From a bacterium (GTDB taxonomy: Bacteria; Myxococcota_A; Polyangia; Nannocystales; Nannocystaceae): DNA of 64,000 bases. Below, piece by piece: positions 1-8,826 of the stretch. The DNA lies in assembly GCA_024742475.1 (NCBI GenBank), contig JANSYI010000005.1, forward strand, positions 1 through 64,000. Direction: 5' to 3'. The first letter of the stretch is position 1; the number at the start of each line of letters is the position of its first letter. The notes under the pieces were generated by a model. It did not search any database and was not told where the DNA came from. It saw only the letters and a program-made list of their open reading frames with translations. Position numbers and translations under genes: made by a program.

Positions 1-187
1 CCAGGCAGAACTCGACGATTTCGACCACTTCCGGGGTCGGGACCAGCCGATAGCTGCGGTTCACGCAGCGGCTCGTCACCTTGAGCATCTGGTCTCGGCG
101 GAGGTCGCGTGGGGCGGTCACGCGAACGACGTCGACCGTCGATCGCGATCGTTGCACGGTTTTCTTCCGGCCCGTCGGCCACCGCAC
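1..187 (-). CDS. REP-associated (Y1/RAYT-like) transposase, N-terminal part only
   Basis: Read on the minus strand, an open frame runs off the left edge of the window. A GTG at about 187 gives a basic leader (RKKTVQRSRS), then APRDLRRDQMLKVTSRCVNR and SYRLVPTPEVVEIVEFCL. The TSRCVNRSYRLVP and EVVEIVEFCL pieces match the start of the REP-associated HUH transposases I know from myxobacteria. In that family, HUH-type tyrosine transposases act on palindromic repeats. The catalytic HUH and Tyr motifs would lie outside the window, so activity cannot be judged. The start is uncertain because the frame stays open through the upstream repeat array; ATG at 88 is the first in-frame ATG. Identification rests on about 60 residues. 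Confidence 0.45.
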   Translation of the reverse strand, partial: MRWPTGRKKTVQRSRSTVDVVRVTAPRDLRRDQMLKVTSRCVNRSYRLVPTPEVVEIVEFCL

Positions 188-272
188 GACTTCCGGACAG
201 GATCTTCTTCGGCCACCGCACGACTTCCGGACAGGATCTTCCCGGACAGGATCTTCCCCGGACAGGATCTTC
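176..272. repeat. Short direct-repeat array upstream of the transposase-like gene
   Basis: Four exact copies of the 15-mer CCGGACAGGATCTTC start at 193, 227, 242 and 258, so spacing is 34, 15 and 16 bp. The first two copies belong to a longer identical unit that begins CGGCCACCGCACGACTT and repeats with a 34-bp period (176 and 210). The array lies between the transposase-like gene and the stop codon of the neighbouring lipoprotein gene. It may be a target or relic of the transposase, or slippage-derived. Confidence 0.8.
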
Positions 273-301
273 CCCGGTCGTACGCACTGCGAAACAACTT
301 C

Positions 302-1378
302 TCATCCACGCCCCATCGGTTCGGGTACGGAAACCAAGATCGTGGACGAGCCCCGTTGTCCGAAGACGTCGCTGCAGTTGATGGTCGCACTCGAGTCCGC
401 ATCGGCATCGTCCTCCGCACGCACCAAGATATCGAGCCGACCAACGCTGTCGGTGGGATTCGACACCTCGTTGAAGATGAGCGTCGTCCCATTGGCCGTG
501 ATCTCGAGTCCATCCGTCGCAATCGCGGAGCAACGAATCCCCACATCAGAGCGAACGCTCAGTTGCACGCGCTCACCAGGCTCGAGTGCCCAGCTCGATG
601 GGCTGACCGTCGGCGCCCCGACCACCCGGACGAGGCGCGTCGCGGTCTCGTCCTTCGACGACGCGGTCAGGAGCCCGGTTCCAGCCTCGTCGCGCGACGC
701 GATCTTGAACTTGGCACTCGCCCCACCCGATGCGGACCTGGAAAAACGCAACGCATCGGGCTCGACGTCGAGTTCGTCCGATTCGAGTCGCACGGTCGCG
801 CCGATGGCATTGGCGTCAGCGGTCACTTCGACGTCCACGAAGTCGGCACCGCCCACGGGCAGGGCCGTCGTCGAGGTATCGAACTCCGGCTGCGAGATCT
901 GCAACATCTCGACCGTGAGCAGAGCTTCTCGGTCAACTCGAATGCGGCCAAGCTCGACCGGGCTGCGCTCCGAGTCGCATGCGTCGTCGTACTGCGCGGA
1001 CACCGAAACCAGCTTGGTCAGGGCGGTCTCGTCGTCTCCCTCGACGTCGGCCGCGTCGACGAGAGCCTCCAGTGGCAGCTCGGCGCTCCACGTCTTGAAG
1101 TTGTCGGAGTCCTTGCTAACGGGGAACACGGTCGTCGATTTGTCGGCGGCGGTCAGGACGAGCTCGATCGAACGAACCGCGACCCCAGGACCGTTGAGGA
1201 TGGTGCCCGTGACCTCGACCTTCGTCGAGACGCCTTTGGTGCCGCCCGAGGGCAGGTTGGCAACGACCTGAACCTCGCCCTCGGCATCGCATGCGCTCTC
1301 GTCGAGGAGGTTCTCTCCACAGCCGACGGAGAGAGCGGCGCTGAGGATCAGGAACTTTGTGTAGGCTCTCGGAATCAT
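302..1378 (-). CDS. Predicted lipoprotein with Ig-like beta-sandwich domains
   Basis: This 358-residue protein starts MIPRAYTKFLILSAALSVGC, a basic n-region and hydrophobic core ending in Cys-20. The lipobox (SVGC) is weak, so it may be a lipoprotein or a secreted protein. The rest is soluble, rich in Val, Ser, Thr, Asp and Glu, with alternating patterns typical of bacterial Ig-like folds; no catalytic motif is visible. I chose the ATG at 1378 because it lies inside the stop codon of the upstream gene (ATGA overlap), which implies translational coupling. The frame is open further upstream, but that part is antisense-like and lacks a signal. Probably an exported partner of the outer-membrane-like protein encoded just before it. 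Function unknown. Confidence 0.7.
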   Translation of the reverse strand: MIPRAYTKFLILSAALSVGCGENLLDESACDAEGEVQVVANLPSGGTKGVSTKVEVTGTILNGPGVAVRSIELVLTAADKSTTVFPVSKDSDNFKTWSAELPLEALVDAADVEGDDETALTKLVSVSAQYDDACDSERSPVELGRIRVDREALLTVEMLQISQPEFDTSTTALPVGGADFVDVEVTADANAIGATVRLESDELDVEPDALRFSRSASGGASAKFKIASRDEAGTGLLTASSKDETATRLVRVVGAPTVSPSSWALEPGERVQLSVRSDVGIRCSAIATDGLEITANGTTLIFNEVSNPTDSVGRLDILVRAEDDADADSSATINCSDVFGQRGSSTILVSVPEPMGRG

Positions 1379-2580
1379 GACTTGAACACCCCCGACGAGG
1401 TTGCGAACTGGAAGAACTTGGGGCTGAAGTTGATGATCAAGCCGAGCCCAAAGCGGAACGTGGTCCGTGTGGGCAGGGAGCCCGGCGCCGGTTCGCCCAC
1501 GCGCAGGCCCCCGCCGAGGCGCTTGACCCTGCGCGCCATCGCGGTCACGGCGATGGAGAAGTTGCGCTGAGGCTCCCACTCGAACCCAAGGTGCGCGGAC
1601 GAGAAGGCGTCGATGCCGTGGTCACCAACCTGCACAACACCAAGTCCGATGTACGGAGCAATCCCTCTGGATGCCCGGTCTGCAAGGTGCTCCGATGCGT
1701 AGCTGCGACCGCCCCGGCCTCCGATGTAGTCGAACACGTAGGGAGCGAAGCCCACCACGAACTCGTAGTTCATCGGGCCTTCCCGTGTCGCGACAATCTC
1801 CGCCTGAGACGAGTTGGGACGAGTGATGGACGCATACTCGCGGTCTCTGTGACCGTCGGACCACGGGAAGACGAAGCCGAGACCGATGCGAAATGCACCT
1901 GCGTACCGCCGTTCGACGATGAACTCGAGCACCTTTTCGTCGCTTCGGTTCTTGGAGGCGTCCTTCTCCTTGCGTTCGGACATAATCTTGAACTTCACCT
2001 CCCCCGGCTGCCGCGGAGCCGCCGACCAAGGGAACGATTTGAACTCCTGACTTTCACAGGGCTTCTCCCCCTGTTCTTGTTCGGGAGTCTCTTTCTCGCG
2101 GTTCACGGACTGGCCGTCGAACACCGGCTCGGAAAGCCCTATCGTTCCAGCCTCCCCCACGATCTTCGGAGGCGCGACGCAGGCCGAGTGTTGAACCGTG
2201 AACCTGAACGGTGTGTCCGGGTCGACGATGTGATCGTGCAGCGAAGGCGGGAGCGTCACCGTGAGCCCCGCGTCGTGGCCCGCCACCACGCAGATCCGAT
2301 TGCCGGTCGCATCGCACGGCTTGGGCTCGGTCGGCGCGGCCGCCCCGTCGCGATTCGTGGCCGCGGCGGCATCGTTGTCGGCGCCGGCCTTGATCTCGAG
2401 TCGTGCGAGGTCCTCGAGGTCGCACCCGGCACTCATCGTCACGAACCCGTCGTCGAGTTCGACTTTGCATTCGCCTCCGCGGGGTGGAGGTGGAGCGTCG
2501 GCGTCGGGCTCCTCTGCAGTGGGTGTTGGAGCGCTGGACAGCAAGGCTGCTGCGATTGTCGCGAGGGTGGCGGCTATCAT
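1375..2580 (-). CDS. Exported protein with beta-barrel-like C-terminal half
   Basis: A 401-residue protein with a cleavable signal peptide (about residues 1-17, ending LLSSA), a Pro/Asp-rich stretch, and a mixed middle region containing several Cys. The C-terminal 170 residues have alternating hydrophobic strands (FRIGLGFVFPW, APYIGLGVVQVG, FRFGLGLIINFSPKFF), as in small outer-membrane barrels. It is the first gene of a two-gene unit whose second start codon overlaps its stop. It is divergent from the papain-like gene at 2673, sharing a 92-bp intergenic region. I recognise no named family; outer-membrane location is inferred from the strand pattern. Confidence 0.65.
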   Translation of the reverse strand: MIAATLATIAAALLSSAPTPTAEEPDADAPPPPRGGECKVELDDGFVTMSAGCDLEDLARLEIKAGADNDAAAATNRDGAAAPTEPKPCDATGNRICVVAGHDAGLTVTLPPSLHDHIVDPDTPFRFTVQHSACVAPPKIVGEAGTIGLSEPVFDGQSVNREKETPEQEQGEKPCESQEFKSFPWSAAPRQPGEVKFKIMSERKEKDASKNRSDEKVLEFIVERRYAGAFRIGLGFVFPWSDGHRDREYASITRPNSSQAEIVATREGPMNYEFVVGFAPYVFDYIGGRGGRSYASEHLADRASRGIAPYIGLGVVQVGDHGIDAFSSAHLGFEWEPQRNFSIAVTAMARRVKRLGGGLRVGEPAPGSLPTRTTFRFGLGLIINFSPKFFQFATSSGVFKS

Positions 2581-2672
2581 GGTTCTCGGTCCGCTTCGTA
2601 GTGGCGCGCCCGGGAAGAACCGTCACACTCGATCTTCGAAATCCCCACCAATCGCTTGCTACCCTCCACTCG

Positions 2673-4109
2673 ATGAAGCGCCGCCCCCTCGCGCGGATCG
2701 GTCTCGCGGTGCTCGGCGTCGTCGTGCTGCTGTTCCTCCCCCCGTGCCCGCACGATCCTCCACCGGAACGCCCCGACGGCAGCTTCGCCTGGAACGCCGA
2801 CGCCACGTTCGAGCAGCTCGCGGCGCGCTTCGATGCGACCGGCACCTGCCCGGCAGACATCGAATCTCGTGGCGCGGCGCTGAAGGCCGAGCTCGAATCG
2901 CTGTCCCCCGCCCCACCAAACGACCCTCGCTGGGCCGACGGGCTGCAGAGCCTGTTCGAGCTCGCCGCCGACTCCGGCCGCTGCGAGGGAGCCGGGCCGC
3001 AGTTCCTCGAGGTCCGCAACGCGCTGTGGCGCAGCGCCAAGGCGGCGTCGGTACGCTGGGACGACTCGCAGCAGAGCCGCCAAGTGCTCTACAAGCTGCT
3101 CTACGGCTCACGGGCCGCCGCCGAAGCGCTACTGCTTCAGCTCCCGGCCGCGCAGGCCCCGACGCTCAACCTCGTCGAGGCCGTCCACTCGGTCACGCCT
3201 TCGCTCGAGTACGAGGGCGTCCGCATTCACAGCGGCGACCTGCTCGTCTCACGGGGCGGCGCCCCGACCTCGGCCTTCATCGCGCGAGGCAACGACTACC
3301 CGGGCAACTTCAGCCACGTCGCGGTGGTGCACGTCGACGACGACGGCACGGCCGCGGTGATCGAGGCCCACATCGAAAAAGGCGTCGCGATCGCAACCCC
3401 GCACGCGTACTTCGCGGACAAGAAGCTCCGTGTGCTCGTCCTGCGCATGCGCCCCGATCACCCGGCGATGCGGGCCGACCCTACGCTGCCGCACCGCGCC
3501 GCTCAGGCAGCGCTCGACGAAGCCAAGGCCCGCCACATCCCCTACGACTTCGAGATGGACTTTGCCGACCCGCACGAGCAGTTCTGCTCGGAGGTCGCCT
3601 CCACCCACTACGCCGACCTGGGCGTCACGCTGTGGCCCACGCTCTCCACCTTCTCCTCGGAGGGACTCGCCCGCTGGATGGCCGCGTTCGGCGTCACGCA
3701 CTTCGAAACGCACAGCCCGTCTGACCTCGAATACGACCCCGCCCTCGCCGTCGTCGCCGAGTGGCACGACCACGCAACGCTGATGGACGACCACGTCGAC
3801 AACGCGGTCATCGACATCATGCTCGAAGAGGCCCAGGACGGCGCGCCGCTGGACTACAGCTACGCCATGCTTCCGCTCGCCCGCGTCGCCAAAGCCTACA
3901 GCTGGGTGCTCAACCGCTTCGGCAAGGTGGGGCCGGTACCCGAAGGCATGAGCCCCGTCGTCGCGCTACGGGCCACGTGGTTGGCCGACGAACACGCGCG
4001 GCGCAAGGCCGCGCTCGAGGCCGCTGCGAGCTCGTTCGAAGCGGAACACGGGCGACCGCCAGCCTACTGGGAACTGGTCGAGCTGGCGCGCAATGGCGTG
4101 TCATCGTAG
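2673..4109 (+). CDS. Permuted papain-like (YiiX/YaeF-type) amidase or peptidase
   Basis: A 478-residue protein with an N-terminal membrane anchor (about residues 7-24) followed by a helical spacer. The catalytic domain covers roughly residues 178-325. The order is that of circularly permuted NlpC/P60 enzymes: a GDL segment (188-190), then His-215 in NFSHVAVVH, an acidic residue in VIEAH (Glu-232), and last the Cys in EQFCSEV (Cys-305). Known members hydrolyse amide or thioester bonds in cell-wall or lipid substrates. The C-terminal 150 residues are helical and have no known counterpart to me. The start at 2673 was chosen because it puts the hydrophobic anchor at the N-terminus; the frame is open upstream. 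The substrate cannot be read from context. Confidence 0.7.
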   Translation: MKRRPLARIGLAVLGVVVLLFLPPCPHDPPPERPDGSFAWNADATFEQLAARFDATGTCPADIESRGAALKAELESLSPAPPNDPRWADGLQSLFELAADSGRCEGAGPQFLEVRNALWRSAKAASVRWDDSQQSRQVLYKLLYGSRAAAEALLLQLPAAQAPTLNLVEAVHSVTPSLEYEGVRIHSGDLLVSRGGAPTSAFIARGNDYPGNFSHVAVVHVDDDGTAAVIEAHIEKGVAIATPHAYFADKKLRVLVLRMRPDHPAMRADPTLPHRAAQAALDEAKARHIPYDFEMDFADPHEQFCSEVASTHYADLGVTLWPTLSTFSSEGLARWMAAFGVTHFETHSPSDLEYDPALAVVAEWHDHATLMDDHVDNAVIDIMLEEAQDGAPLDYSYAMLPLARVAKAYSWVLNRFGKVGPVPEGMSPVVALRATWLADEHARRKAALEAAASSFEAEHGRPPAYWELVELARNGVSS

Positions 4110-4133
4110 GGCCACTCGTCCCCAAAGAGGGGC

Positions 4134-5339
4134 ATGAACCATCGCACTCAGAGTTTCCCCCGGACGATCGTGCTCCTCGTCGGGCTCGGACTCTTCCTCA
4201 CCGCCTGCGATGAAGCGGAGCCTGGGGGGGCCTTCGAGGAGAGCACCGCACTCGGCGACGACGCACAGTCGCGCAGCGGCCACTTCCCGGGAGGCCCCCC
4301 AATCCGTAGCTGCAACCTGAGCTACACCCCGCCGAGCACATTTCCGCCGATCGATCCCGTCGGACTTCTCGGCACCGAAGCGTCCGAGTGCACGGCGGCC
4401 ACGGCGAACTCTCCGTGTGCGCCGCATCTGGTCTATGCACCCGCGCCGACGGTCGAGCGCGAGCCGCTCGTCGTGTTCCTGCCGGGCACCAACATGGAGC
4501 CAGCTCAACATGTCGACATGCTCAGGACCGCGGCATCATCCGGGTATCGGACGATAGGCCTGTCCTACGACAACACGACGAACCCCATCGATGCCTGCGG
4601 TACCGAGCTCGACTGCGCGGATGACTGCTTGGGCAAGATGAGAGAGGAGGTCGTGCGAGGCGTGACGAACATCTCGACCAACGTCGAGGTCGACCGCGGC
4701 GACTCGGTCGTCAACCGGCTCTATCGCGTGCTCGAACACCTCGACACGATCGACCCCAACGGGGGGTGGGCCGACTACTACATTCCGGCGACGGGCAACA
4801 TCAACGCCGGGGACATCGTCTGGGAGAACATCATCCTCAGCGGGTTCTCTCAGGGTGCCGCCACCGCGGCGTACATCTCTCGAGCCAAGTCCGTACACGG
4901 GCTCTTCCTGCTCGACGGCGCCATGCTCGAAGTATGCGATGACGGCTCGGAGTTCGTCCCGGCAAGCTGGCTGACCACGGGAGTCGACGCCAGCGCGGGG
5001 CGACCGAAGTACGGCGTCATGCATGACCAGGGTTTAGGGCTCACCAACACGCCGATGTCGTGGGATGCAATGGGCTTGGGGTCGAGCCTTCACGACCTCG
5101 ACTGTGCACCCGGTGCGTCGTGCGACGTGCAAGACACCCTCGTCCCCTCCACCGCATCCAAGACATCCCACGCGCCGCCCCCAGGAGGCTGTAGCGAGCA
5201 CGAATCGATGGCGAAGGACGGCTGCCTGCCGACCGACGTGGCGGGCACGTCTGCAGCGACCACGACGGACGACGCCCGCTTGTTTCGAACCTATGCACGG
5301 CGGCTCTGCTTCGCCTGCGACTCCGCCACGTGCCCCTGA
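4134..5339 (+). CDS. Lipoprotein of the alpha/beta-hydrolase fold
   Basis: A 401-residue lipoprotein: the signal ends LFLTAC with the lipidated Cys at 25. An oxyanion-type strand (PLVVFLPGTN, about 111-120) is followed by the nucleophile elbow GFSQG with Ser-239. A plausible catalytic His is His-356 in CSEHESM, close to the C-terminus as expected. Many Cys residues suggest disulphides outside the cytoplasm. It follows the papain-like gene by 24 bp on the same strand, and a good Shine-Dalgarno (AGAGGGG) precedes the ATG, so the two may be co-transcribed. Family knowledge suggests an esterase or lipase; the substrate is unknown. Confidence 0.75.
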   Translation: MNHRTQSFPRTIVLLVGLGLFLTACDEAEPGGAFEESTALGDDAQSRSGHFPGGPPIRSCNLSYTPPSTFPPIDPVGLLGTEASECTAATANSPCAPHLVYAPAPTVEREPLVVFLPGTNMEPAQHVDMLRTAASSGYRTIGLSYDNTTNPIDACGTELDCADDCLGKMREEVVRGVTNISTNVEVDRGDSVVNRLYRVLEHLDTIDPNGGWADYYIPATGNINAGDIVWENIILSGFSQGAATAAYISRAKSVHGLFLLDGAMLEVCDDGSEFVPASWLTTGVDASAGRPKYGVMHDQGLGLTNTPMSWDAMGLGSSLHDLDCAPGASCDVQDTLVPSTASKTSHAPPPGGCSEHESMAKDGCLPTDVAGTSAATTTDDARLFRTYARRLCFACDSATCP

Positions 5340-5362
5340 CGGCCCTGGCTCCTCGAGTTCGC

Positions 5363-6643
5363 TCAGCGGTCGAGGCGAGCCGCCAGCCTCGACCAACCCG
5401 GCTGCAGAGCGCCGGACCGCGGATACACGCGATACGTCGCCATGGCGGCGATCATGCGACTCGCCGTCGCGGCCAGGTCACGAGCGATCCCCGGTCCGGC
5501 GCGCCACAGGCCGGCGGGAACTCGGGCCAACAGCGCGGCGTCGGGCTCCGGTAGACGTTGCCCCAAGGCAGCGGCCGCGCCCGGCTCGTCGATGAGACCA
5601 GTTCGAAACAGCGTGCGCAGGTCCTCGAGCGTCCGCCGCTGTGAGAAGCGGCGAAAGCAGTCGTACGCCGCGAACACCCCGCCGTGGGTTCGCATCCACT
5701 GCGTCGCGTAGTCCTGCGGCGTACCACCTTGGGCGAGCGTGTCGGCCAGGAGCTTCGCCGCCTGCATGCCCGGGCCGATGCCGGAGCCGTGCGCCGCAAA
5801 GACCTGACCCGCCGCGTCCCCGATTCTCGCACGGTGGCCTCGCGCCAGGACCGGCTGCGGCGGGCCCAAGGGGATCGTCCGCGCCCCGCCGAACAACCGC
5901 TCCCCGACCCACGGCTGCTCGGCCACGAACGCCTCGATCAGCCGGCTGCCCGAGCTGTGGCCATCGGCGGGAATGGACCCCGTCAGCAGGCCGACCTCTC
6001 CGTGCGCGACCCGGACGTTGAGGATCGAATACCCCCCCGCGACCCCGCTGAAGCAGAGCGTCTCGTCCTCGGCCACCCCGTGTTGGTCGAGAAAGGCGCG
6101 GGCACCTGCGGGGTCTGCGACCGCAAACACCGACTGGGCGGCCGCGCAAAGGTCGTCCCGCCGCACGGGTCGCGAAGCCAGTACGCCTGCACCACGCAGA
6201 CCCGACGCGTCTGCGATGACGGTCGCTTCGACCTCGCCCTCGGCTGTGCGAACCATGTGCCCGTCGACCGCCTCCACCGTGACGTGCTCCACGAGCACCG
6301 CGCCGGCCTCCTTTGCGAGCGTCTGTAGTCGACGCACGAAATGCCGCATGTCGACCTCGAGGACCCCGTGATCTCGAAGCGTCAGCCGCTGAGGTCCTCG
6401 CCCGATCGTCAGATGGAACGCGGTGTCCTCGCCGCGGAGTTCGTCACCTTTGGGCAGGTCGAGGCCAACGGTCTCGAAGTCCGAACGGCTCACGCCATTG
6501 ACCCATCGCGCGCCAGCACCCCCCAGCGCCCTTCGGTCGAGGCAGAGCACCCGGAGACCCTGGGACGCGGCGAAGTATGACAGCGCAGCCCCAGCGGTTC
6601 CGGCCCCGACAACGCACAGATCGACTTTGCTCGGCAACATCAC
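5363..6643 (-). CDS. FAD-dependent oxidoreductase, geranylgeranyl-reductase-like
   Basis: A 426-residue flavoprotein. The N-terminal dinucleotide fold is clear: hydrophobic beta-strand then GAGTAGAALSYFAA (about 13-26) and an acidic end to the second strand (LCLDRR). Near residue 275 comes the second FAD motif, GDAAGQVFAAHGSGI, typical of the p-hydroxybenzoate hydroxylase/geranylgeranyl reductase superfamily. Members reduce isoprenoid chains or hydroxylate aromatic compounds. The gene is convergent with the hydrolase gene (24 bp apart) and 9 bp downstream of the next minus-strand gene, so the two probably share a transcript. Substrate not predictable; specialised lipid or carotenoid modification is possible. 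Confidence 0.8.
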   Translation of the reverse strand: MMLPSKVDLCVVGAGTAGAALSYFAASQGLRVLCLDRRALGGAGARWVNGVSRSDFETVGLDLPKGDELRGEDTAFHLTIGRGPQRLTLRDHGVLEVDMRHFVRRLQTLAKEAGAVLVEHVTVEAVDGHMVRTAEGEVEATVIADASGLRGAGVLASRPVRRDDLCAAAQSVFAVADPAGARAFLDQHGVAEDETLCFSGVAGGYSILNVRVAHGEVGLLTGSIPADGHSSGSRLIEAFVAEQPWVGERLFGGARTIPLGPPQPVLARGHRARIGDAAGQVFAAHGSGIGPGMQAAKLLADTLAQGGTPQDYATQWMRTHGGVFAAYDCFRRFSQRRTLEDLRTLFRTGLIDEPGAAAALGQRLPEPDAALLARVPAGLWRAGPGIARDLAATASRMIAAMATYRVYPRSGALQPGWSRLAARLDR

Positions 6644-6652
6644 GTGTCGATG

Positions 6653-7294
6653 TCATTCCCACGTGACGTGCATGCGCAGCGCTCGGAGAGGGAGGCCCGC
6701 ACGAGAACCCGCGTCGTCGCTCCCAGACCAATCGGTCTTGACCCGCCAGGCACCAGCGGCCTCCATCGCGCACTTCGTGTACACGGAGAAGCCGATCGAT
6801 AGCCACACTTCCAGCGGTTGCGGCACGCCACTGAACGTTGCGATGAGCTCGTTCTCTCCGCGAACGTCCACGTCAACGGTCGGAAAGTCGAACAGCTGGG
6901 TGAGCAGCCGCGGAAGTCGCCTGATGATCAAGCCGGGTCGTATGACCTTGAGGAGCACCCGATACACCCCTCGAAGATCTTGTTTCGCCTGCCAGCGCGT
7001 TCGCTCCACCAAATACGCCTCGAGCGAGGTGTTGACGACTCGAGCTTCGTACGCGATCAGCGAAGGCACCGGCATGACGTCGTAGCGCTTCGAAGCGATG
7101 TGTGGCTGCTCCATGAACGCCCGCAACGCCGGCGGTTCGAGCACGGCGAGCAACGCCTCATAGCCCCCCGTCACGTTCGTTTCGAAGTACGAGCGGGTCG
7201 CACGGTAGAGAACCCCTTTGACGCGAAAGGGGCTCTTGCCGAATGTGAATTCCGCTCCGTCGGGGACCAGAGGCGGGATGGGAGGAGCAGGCAT
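6653..7294 (-). CDS. Hypothetical protein, possibly DUF2378 / myxobacterial paralogous family
   Basis: A 213-residue soluble protein with no signal peptide or membrane segment. Sequence style (FTFGKSPFRVKGVLYRAT near the start, a central helical region, a final beta-rich part with GFSVYTKCAMEAAGA) resembles the Myxococcales-restricted DUF2378/TIGR02265 family, which has no known function. That assignment is by memory of pattern only. It sits 9 bp upstream of the flavoprotein gene and may be co-expressed with it. fabH lies 79 bp further upstream on the same strand. Confidence 0.6.
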   Translation of the reverse strand: MPAPPIPPLVPDGAEFTFGKSPFRVKGVLYRATRSYFETNVTGGYEALLAVLEPPALRAFMEQPHIASKRYDVMPVPSLIAYEARVVNTSLEAYLVERTRWQAKQDLRGVYRVLLKVIRPGLIIRRLPRLLTQLFDFPTVDVDVRGENELIATFSGVPQPLEVWLSIGFSVYTKCAMEAAGAWRVKTDWSGSDDAGSRAGLPLRALRMHVTWE

Positions 7295-7373
7295 CGGCGC
7301 GCCGACGCATCGTACCTCAAGCCGTCACGGGGACGCCGGACCGATGGGGTTCGGTTGGCTCCTTGCGGAGCCT

Positions 7374-8354
7374 CTACCAGCGGACGATGCTGGCGCCCCA
7401 GGTGAACCCGGTGCCGAAGGCGGTCATCGCCAGGAGGTCGCCGTCTTTGAGGCGGCCGGCCAGGTTCGACTCGTGCAAGGCAACGGGGATCGTCGCAGCC
7501 GACATGTTGCCGTACTTGGGCAGCACGTTGACCATCTTCTCGGCGTCGACGCCCGCCCGCTGACGCGCGGCTTCCATGATGCGCATGTTGGCCTGGTGCG
7601 GGATGAAGAGGTCGATGTCGTCGCCCGAAACTTCGGCGGCCTCGATGGCTTTGGTCACAGCTCCGCTCATGGCCACGACAGCGTGCTTGAACACGGTGTT
7701 GCCCTCCATGTGGACGGTGTGGGCCATCGCGTCGACACTCTCGTGCGAGGCTGGCTGCTGAGAGCCACCGGCGGGTTGGTAGAGGATGGGCGCGAGGTTC
7801 CCGTCGGCACCCCAGTTGGAGGCCAAGACACCCGAGTCGCCGACGCCCTCGGTGACGATCGCCGCCCCTGCTCCGTCGCCGAAGAGCACGCACGTGCGGC
7901 GGTCCTTCCAGTTGATGACCCGACTCATCACCTCGCCACCGACGACGGCGATACGCTTGGACGTGCCCGAGACGATGAGGCTGGTGGCGAGCTCGAGGCC
8001 GTAGAGAAAGCCCGAGCACCCGGCGCTGACGTCGAGCGCAGCCATGCCCTTGATGCCGAGCTTCTTCTGGGTCCAACACGCGGTGGAGGGAAAGAGCGTG
8101 TCGGTGGTGGAGGTGCCGACGATGACGCCGTCGAGGGAGGACGGGTCGATGCCTGCGTTCGCGCAAGCGTCCTTGATGGCGCCCGCACACAGGTCCGAGG
8201 TGGACTCGTCCTCGGCGGCGATCCGACGCTCCTTGATGCCGGTTCGCTCGGTGATCCACTCATCCGAGGTATCGACCATCTTTTCGAGGTCGTTGTTGGT
8301 CAGCACCTTCTCTGGCAGGTAGCTGCCGGTCGCGACGATCTTGATGCTCTTCAC
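7374..8354 (-). CDS. fabH: 3-oxoacyl-[ACP] synthase III (FabH)
   Basis: A 326-residue ketoacyl synthase III with all catalytic residues in place: Cys-113 in DVSAGCSGF, His-253 in IPHQANMRI, and Asn-283 in YGNMSAATIP. The full length matches the family. It condenses acetyl-CoA or a branched acyl-CoA starter with malonyl-ACP to begin fatty-acid synthesis in the cytoplasm. No plsX, fabD or acpP neighbour is present, so this is a stand-alone copy. In myxobacteria FabH supplies iso-branched starters, but preference cannot be read here. A 196-bp gap separates it from the divergent J-domain gene and should hold its promoter. Confidence 0.95.
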   Translation of the reverse strand: MKSIKIVATGSYLPEKVLTNNDLEKMVDTSDEWITERTGIKERRIAAEDESTSDLCAGAIKDACANAGIDPSSLDGVIVGTSTTDTLFPSTACWTQKKLGIKGMAALDVSAGCSGFLYGLELATSLIVSGTSKRIAVVGGEVMSRVINWKDRRTCVLFGDGAGAAIVTEGVGDSGVLASNWGADGNLAPILYQPAGGSQQPASHESVDAMAHTVHMEGNTVFKHAVVAMSGAVTKAIEAAEVSGDDIDLFIPHQANMRIMEAARQRAGVDAEKMVNVLPKYGNMSAATIPVALHESNLAGRLKDGDLLAMTAFGTGFTWGASIVRW

Positions 8355-8550
8355 CCTGTTGGTTCACCAGCAAGAGGGCCGGTGCTCCCTGAAACGGGGC
8401 TGTTACCGCGCGGTGCAGGACGGGTCAAGTGCGCTCGGGCTTGCACGCCCTGCACATTTCCGGGTGTTTCCCGAGGTGCTCGGGAACAATGCCCCGTGCA
8501 ATGGCGTCAGGAAAGACGTGGGATCTGGTCGAGCGTCTGGTTTGGCACGC

Positions 8551-8826
8551 GTGGTGTGCAACCCGTTTTACGTCTTGGGCCTGACGCCGACAGCGCGCGC
8601 AGCCCAAGTCACGCTGCGATTTCGAGCGCTGCGCAGTGACCTACGCCGTGGTCGCTCCCTCACCTTCACTACGCCGATCGGCACGCAGCCGCTCGACCTC
8701 GGGCTGCTCGGGATCGCGTACGCAGAGCTGCGCGACGCCGACCTGCGACTGGAGCACGAGCTTCGATACGTCCCGGTCCGTGGCCGAACCTCCGTCCTCA
8801 GCATCGTGCGCACGGAGGCGTCGTGA
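8551..8826 (+). CDS. Small J-domain-like protein
   Basis: A 91-residue protein that begins VVCNPFYVLGLTPTARAAQV, the NPFxVLGL pattern of divergent J-domains, and continues with AYAELRDADLRLEHEL, which fits the helix that packs after the J-domain loop. The HPD motif that stimulates DnaK is absent, so a classical co-chaperone role is doubtful. I chose the GTG at 8551 because the homologous part begins directly after it; the frame is open further upstream without a plausible start. The stop overlaps the next gene's GTG by 4 bp, so the two are translationally coupled. Confidence 0.6.
   Translation: MVCNPFYVLGLTPTARAAQVTLRFRALRSDLRRGRSLTFTTPIGTQPLDLGLLGIAYAELRDADLRLEHELRYVPVRGRTSVLSIVRTEAS

Noticed and set aside
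81-1570. Long plus-strand open frames opposite the first lipoprotein gene
   Set aside because: They encode Arg/Ser-rich low-complexity protein with no domain pattern; the minus strand has a coupled start, a signal peptide and sensible composition.
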